Source of the DNA: Pseudomonadota bacterium
Lineage (GTDB): Bacteria > Pseudomonadota > Alphaproteobacteria > Thalassobaculales > Thalassobaculaceae
Direction of reading: 5' to 3'
Length of the DNA stretch: 8,652 bases
Assembly: GCA_027623845.1 (NCBI GenBank)
Contig: JAQBUJ010000097.1
Location: forward strand, 1 to 8,652
Positions 6,018 through 8,652 of the stretch are shown one piece after another. A model generated the notes under the pieces. The model had not been told where the DNA came from. It ran no database searches and saw only the letters and a list, made by a program, of their open reading frames with translations. Both the position numbers and the translations under genes were made by a program. The number at the start of each line of letters is the position of its first letter. Position 1 is the first letter of the stretch.

Positions 6018-6127
6018 TATGGAGATGCGGGACGCCCTCCCGGCTCCGCCAGACATCACGCATCGGAACGATCATTGCTGGGACGGCCGGCCGGCAAGAC
6101 ACGCCCCAATCCCTCCGGTAGCACCAC

Positions 6128-6466
6128 TCAGAGGACCGGGTCATCGAAGGGATTTCGCCCCTCTCGATCCTCCACCTCCAGCACCCAGAGATCCGGATCG
6201 TATTTGGCTTGGCGTTCGATATAGGCCTCGGCGTCGGCCTCGCTCACCGTTGCCTCGCCGGTGGCCCGCAGCCAGGCGAGTTGACCGTCCTCCATGCGGA
6301 TTTGGCTGAGCACCGCACAGCCCCGTTCGAACCCGTTGATCTTGATATAGACGGCGCCGGCATCGGGGTCGCCGCGCCGCACGACCATCGCTGGAATCGC
6401 GCGTTGAGAGCACAACCGCACGCCGGCCTGAATAAGCAATTTTGATTTAAGACGGGGAATGGTCAT
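6128..6466 (-). CDS. DUF1491 family protein
   Basis: A 112-residue protein matching DUF1491, a short family of unknown function found mainly in alphaproteobacteria. Typical features are the N-terminal RLKSKLLIQAGVR, the AMVVRRGDPDAGAVYIKIN block (26-44) and the ending ERQAKYDPDLWVLEVEDREG (84-103). There is no signal peptide, membrane segment or recognisable catalytic motif. The open frame extends upstream to an ATG at 6565, but those 33 extra residues do not resemble the family, which begins just before RLKS; the ATG at 6466 is therefore preferred although its ribosome binding site is weak (GAG about 6 bases upstream). It stands alone: 165 bases separate it from the FAH operon downstream, and the BMP gene upstream is divergent. 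Its role is unknown. Confidence 0.85.
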   Translation of the reverse strand: MTIPRLKSKLLIQAGVRLCSQRAIPAMVVRRGDPDAGAVYIKINGFERGCAVLSQIRMEDGQLAWLRATGEATVSEADAEAYIERQAKYDPDLWVLEVEDREGRNPFDDPVL

Positions 6467-6622
6467 GCCGGCTCGCTGATTTTGCTGGAGCGCCATTGGC
6501 GTAGTCGGAATCGCATTTGAAATCCTCGGGCGATGCAGACTAAGCCGTGAATCGCCCTTTACCATTTGGTTTGAGAGACGAATTCACCAATCTCGCCGAA
6601 CCACCTCGTGGCCCGGCATTCA

Positions 6623-6652
6623 TTGATTCGGCTCTGGGATCAGGACTATAGC
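6623..6652 (+). promoter_or_regulatory. candidate promoter of the BMP/ABC transporter operon
   Basis: TTGATT (6623-6628) and TATAGC (6647-6652) are 18 bases apart in the 291-base spacer between the divergent DUF1491 and BMP genes. This would leave a leader of about 100 bases before the BMP start. The match is moderate. Apart from this and the ribosome binding site I see no clear structure in the spacer. Confidence 0.35.
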
Positions 6653-6744
6653 CGATCCAGCTTTCTCTGTGACGATGACCGGGGGGCTGATAGACTTTTT
6701 TCCAGGCCGGGCCATATTTTACCCGGAACGCGTAAAGCCGGACT

Positions 6745-6750
6745 GGGAGG
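6745..6750 (+). promoter_or_regulatory. ribosome binding site that decides the BMP start
   Basis: GGGAGG lies 7 bases before the ATG at 6758. With the signal peptide beginning there, it rules out the 50-residue upstream extension of the open frame, which starts at 6608. Confidence 0.85.
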
Positions 6751-6757
6751 CAGGACC

Positions 6758-7747
6758 ATGAAGCGTTGGCTTATCATCGTCGCCGCGGTACTCGCGGCAG
6801 GCACGGCCCAAGCGGCAGAGTTCAAGCCCGCCGTCGTCTTCGATATGGGCGGCAAGTTCGACAAGAGCTTCAACCAGGGCGTCTATAACGGCGTCGAGAA
6901 ATTCGCCAAGGAAAGCGGCGTCAAATATCGCGAATTCGAGGTCACCAACGAGACCCAACGCGAACAGGCGATCCGCCGGATGGCTCGGCGCGGCGCCAAT
7001 CCGGTGCTCGGTGTCGGCTTCGCCCAGGCGCCGGCGATCGCCAAAGTCGCCAAGGAATTCCCGAATGTCCGCTTCGCCCTGATCGATATGGTGGTCGATC
7101 TGCCGAACGTGCAATCGATCGTCTTCAAGGAGCAAGAGGGCTCGTTCCTGGTCGGCGTGCTGGCGGCGACGGCCTCAAAGACCGGCAAGGTCGGCTTTGT
7201 CGGTGGCATGGATATCCCGCTGATCCGGCGTTTCGCCTGCGGCTATCTCCAGGGCGTGAAGTGGCAGAACAAGAATGGCGAAGTCTATCAGAACATGACC
7301 GGGACCACGCCATCGGCCTGGAACGATCCGGCCAAGGGCGCCGAGCTTGCTAGAAGCCAGTTCGATCGGGGCGCCGACGTGGTCTATGCCGCCGCCGGCG
7401 GAACCGGTGTCGGGGTCTATCAAGCCGCCAAGGATAGCGGCAAACTGGCGATCGGGGTCGATTCAAACCAAAACCACCTGCATCCCGGCACCATGCTGAC
7501 CTCAATGCTGAAACGGGTCGATGTTGCCGCCTATAACGTCTTCAAATCGGCCCAGGACGGCTCGTTCAAACCGGGCATCAAGGTTTTGGGGTTGGCCGAA
7601 AACGGGGTTGGTTGGGCGCTGGACGAGCACAATGCCAAGCTGATTTCAGCTGAAATGAAGGCTGCCGTCGGCAAGGCCGAGAAGGGTATCCTCGACGGCT
7701 CAATCAAGGTTCACGACTACATGGCCGACAATTCCTGCCCGGGTTGA
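6758..7747 (+). CDS. BMP-family periplasmic substrate-binding protein (purine-nucleoside type)
   Basis: A 329-residue binding protein of the BMP/PnrA/Med family (Pfam Bmp), which delivers purine nucleosides or similar ligands to an ABC importer. The signal peptide is clear: MKRWLIIVAAVLAAGTAQA with likely cleavage after residue 19. There is no lipobox cysteine, so it is a soluble periplasmic form. Family landmarks are VFDMGGKFDKSFNQG (27-41, with the ligand-contacting D/F/N cluster), GFVGGMDIPLIRRFACGY (146-163), AAAGGTGVGVYQAA (211-224), AIGVDSNQ (231-238) and TSMLKRVD (248-255, the conserved lysine). Purine nucleoside is the best guess for the ligand, but some family members bind other compounds. 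The next gene is the cognate ATPase, 38 bases away, so the two form an operon that should continue with two permease genes. Confidence 0.93.
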   Translation: MKRWLIIVAAVLAAGTAQAAEFKPAVVFDMGGKFDKSFNQGVYNGVEKFAKESGVKYREFEVTNETQREQAIRRMARRGANPVLGVGFAQAPAIAKVAKEFPNVRFALIDMVVDLPNVQSIVFKEQEGSFLVGVLAATASKTGKVGFVGGMDIPLIRRFACGYLQGVKWQNKNGEVYQNMTGTTPSAWNDPAKGAELARSQFDRGADVVYAAAGGTGVGVYQAAKDSGKLAIGVDSNQNHLHPGTMLTSMLKRVDVAAYNVFKSAQDGSFKPGIKVLGLAENGVGWALDEHNAKLISAEMKAAVGKAEKGILDGSIKVHDYMADNSCPG

Positions 7748-7785
7748 TCCCGAACCCAGAGTGATTGGCGAGCCCGGAGCAAGGT

Positions 7786-8652
7786 GTGACAAAGCCGGCG
7801 ATCGAGTTGGTTCGGATCAATAAATGGTTCGGTCCGGTTCAAGCCAACAAAGACGTGTCGCTGAAGGTGATGCCGGGGACCATCCACGGCGTCATCGGCG
7901 AGAACGGCGCCGGCAAATCCACCTTGATGTCGATCCTCTACGGCTTCTATCAGGCCGATGGCGGCGAGATCCTCATCGAGGGCCGGACCAGCATCATTCG
8001 CGATAGCCATGCCGCGATCGCCGCCGGGATCGGCATGGTGCATCAGCATTTCATGCTGGTCGAAACGTTCAGCGTGCTTGAGAACGTCATGCTCGGCGAT
8101 GAGCGCGGGATGCTGCTGGCTGGCGGCGCTGCGGCGATCCGCAGACGTCTCGAGGAACTGGCGCGCGACTATGGCCTCGACGTCGACCCGGATGCACTGA
8201 TCGCCGATCTACCGGTCGGCGTTCAACAGCGCGTCGAAATCCTGAAGGCGCTGATCAAGGGCGCGCGCATCCTGATCCTAGACGAGCCTACCGGGGTATT
8301 GACCCCGAGCGAGACCGAGCGGCTTTTCGAAATCCTCTCGGCGCTGCGCCAGCAAGGGGTGACGATCGTGCTGATCACCCACAAGCTGCGCGAGATCATG
8401 GCGATTACCGACACCGTCTCGGTGATGCGGGCTGGCGCGATGGTGGCGCACCGGCCAACCGCCGAGACCAGTCCCGAGGAATTGGCCGAGTTGATGGTTG
8501 GACGCAAGGTGTTGCTGCGGGTCGACAAGGCCCCGGCGCGGCCTGGCGCTCCGGTTATCTCGGTGCTTGGCCTGACGATCCGCGACGCCGACGGGGTCGA
8601 GCGTGTACAGGAAGCCAGCCTGGAGGTGCGTGCCGGCGAGATTGTCGGCGTC
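7786..8652 (+). CDS. ABC importer ATP-binding protein with two nucleotide-binding domains (partial, runs off the window)
   Basis: The first 289 residues of a tandem-domain ATPase like those of nucleoside (YufO/NupO-type) and sugar importers; full proteins of this kind are about 500 residues. Domain 1 shows Walker A GENGAGKST (38-46), Q-loop Q87 in MVHQHFMLV, a family-typical degenerate signature LPVGVQQRVEI (142-152), Walker B ILILDEPTGVLTP (162-174) and H199 of the switch in LITHKLREI. A second domain starts near residue 258 (VISVLGLTIRD) and is cut by the window edge while approaching its own Walker A. The GTG start at 7786 is preceded by GGAG (7776-7779), 6 bases upstream. The protein would sit on the inner face of the membrane with permeases expected immediately downstream. 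Paired with the BMP-family protein, nucleoside uptake is the likely role. Confidence 0.93.
   Translation, partial: MTKPAIELVRINKWFGPVQANKDVSLKVMPGTIHGVIGENGAGKSTLMSILYGFYQADGGEILIEGRTSIIRDSHAAIAAGIGMVHQHFMLVETFSVLENVMLGDERGMLLAGGAAAIRRRLEELARDYGLDVDPDALIADLPVGVQQRVEILKALIKGARILILDEPTGVLTPSETERLFEILSALRQQGVTIVLITHKLREIMAITDTVSVMRAGAMVAHRPTAETSPEELAELMVGRKVLLRVDKAPARPGAPVISVLGLTIRDADGVERVQEASLEVRAGEIVGV

Noticed and set aside
6086..6095. Perfect palindrome GCCGGCCGGC upstream of the FAH promoter
   Set aside because: Short GC-only palindromes are common by chance in DNA of this composition, and it lies about 70 bases upstream of the proposed -35 with no second copy nearby.
5330..6121. 263-codon open frame on the plus strand opposite the FAH gene
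   Set aside because: It is a shadow of the FAH-family gene, whose metal ligands and motifs are intact on the minus strand.
6608..6757. 50-residue extension of the BMP-family protein
   Set aside because: The signal peptide and the GGGAGG ribosome binding site both point to the ATG at 6758; the extension covers the promoter and leader.
7741..7757. Small inverted repeat GGGTT/AACCC between the BMP and ABC genes
   Set aside because: Only five base pairs with a 7-base loop and no T tract; too weak to call a terminator or attenuator, although partial termination after a binding-protein gene would be typical.

Overview
The window looks like chromosomal DNA of a moderately high-GC alphaproteobacterium, probably Rhodospirillales-like. 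The evidence is the MmcB-like DNA-repair family, a DUF1491 protein (both families are largely alphaproteobacterial), and the overall codon style with frequent GTG starts and 4-base gene overlaps. I see no rRNA, tRNA, CRISPR array, insertion sequence or phage module.

Left part (1-3034, + strand). The tail of an unknown gene overlaps by 4 bases a 304-residue protein of unknown function whose second half is helical. After a 163-base spacer with overlapping inverted repeats comes a 480-residue pentapeptide-repeat protein built as two repeat units, each preceded by a similar helical lead-in. Its stop codon overlaps the start of an mmcB-like gene (PD-(D/E)XK nuclease fold, DNA repair), so the two are probably translated together.

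Middle (3035-4190, + strand). A very AT-rich patch (20 G/C in 90 bases) leads into a small autonomous-looking unit: a hairpin leader, a good ribosome binding site, a 37-residue single-membrane-segment peptide, and a strong intrinsic terminator. This is the least explained and most interesting part of the window. A Nudix hydrolase with a long insertion before the core of its Nudix box follows.

Right-middle (4203-6466, - strand). A fumarylacetoacetate-hydrolase-family enzyme and a metallo-beta-lactamase-fold hydrolase form a two-gene operon with an ATGA overlap, a recognisable promoter and a strong ribosome binding site. Upstream on the same strand is a separate DUF1491 gene whose start should be set well inside the longest open frame.

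Right end (6467-8652, + strand). A candidate sigma-70-type promoter drives a BMP-family (purine-nucleoside type) periplasmic binding protein, followed by a double-domain ABC ATPase of the nucleoside/sugar importer type that runs off the window. The membrane permease genes would be expected just beyond the edge.

Most of the window is ordinary housekeeping and accessory metabolism. I do not see a clear new multi-gene system. The best candidates for new biology are the 37-residue membrane peptide unit and the coupled pentapeptide-repeat/MmcB pair.
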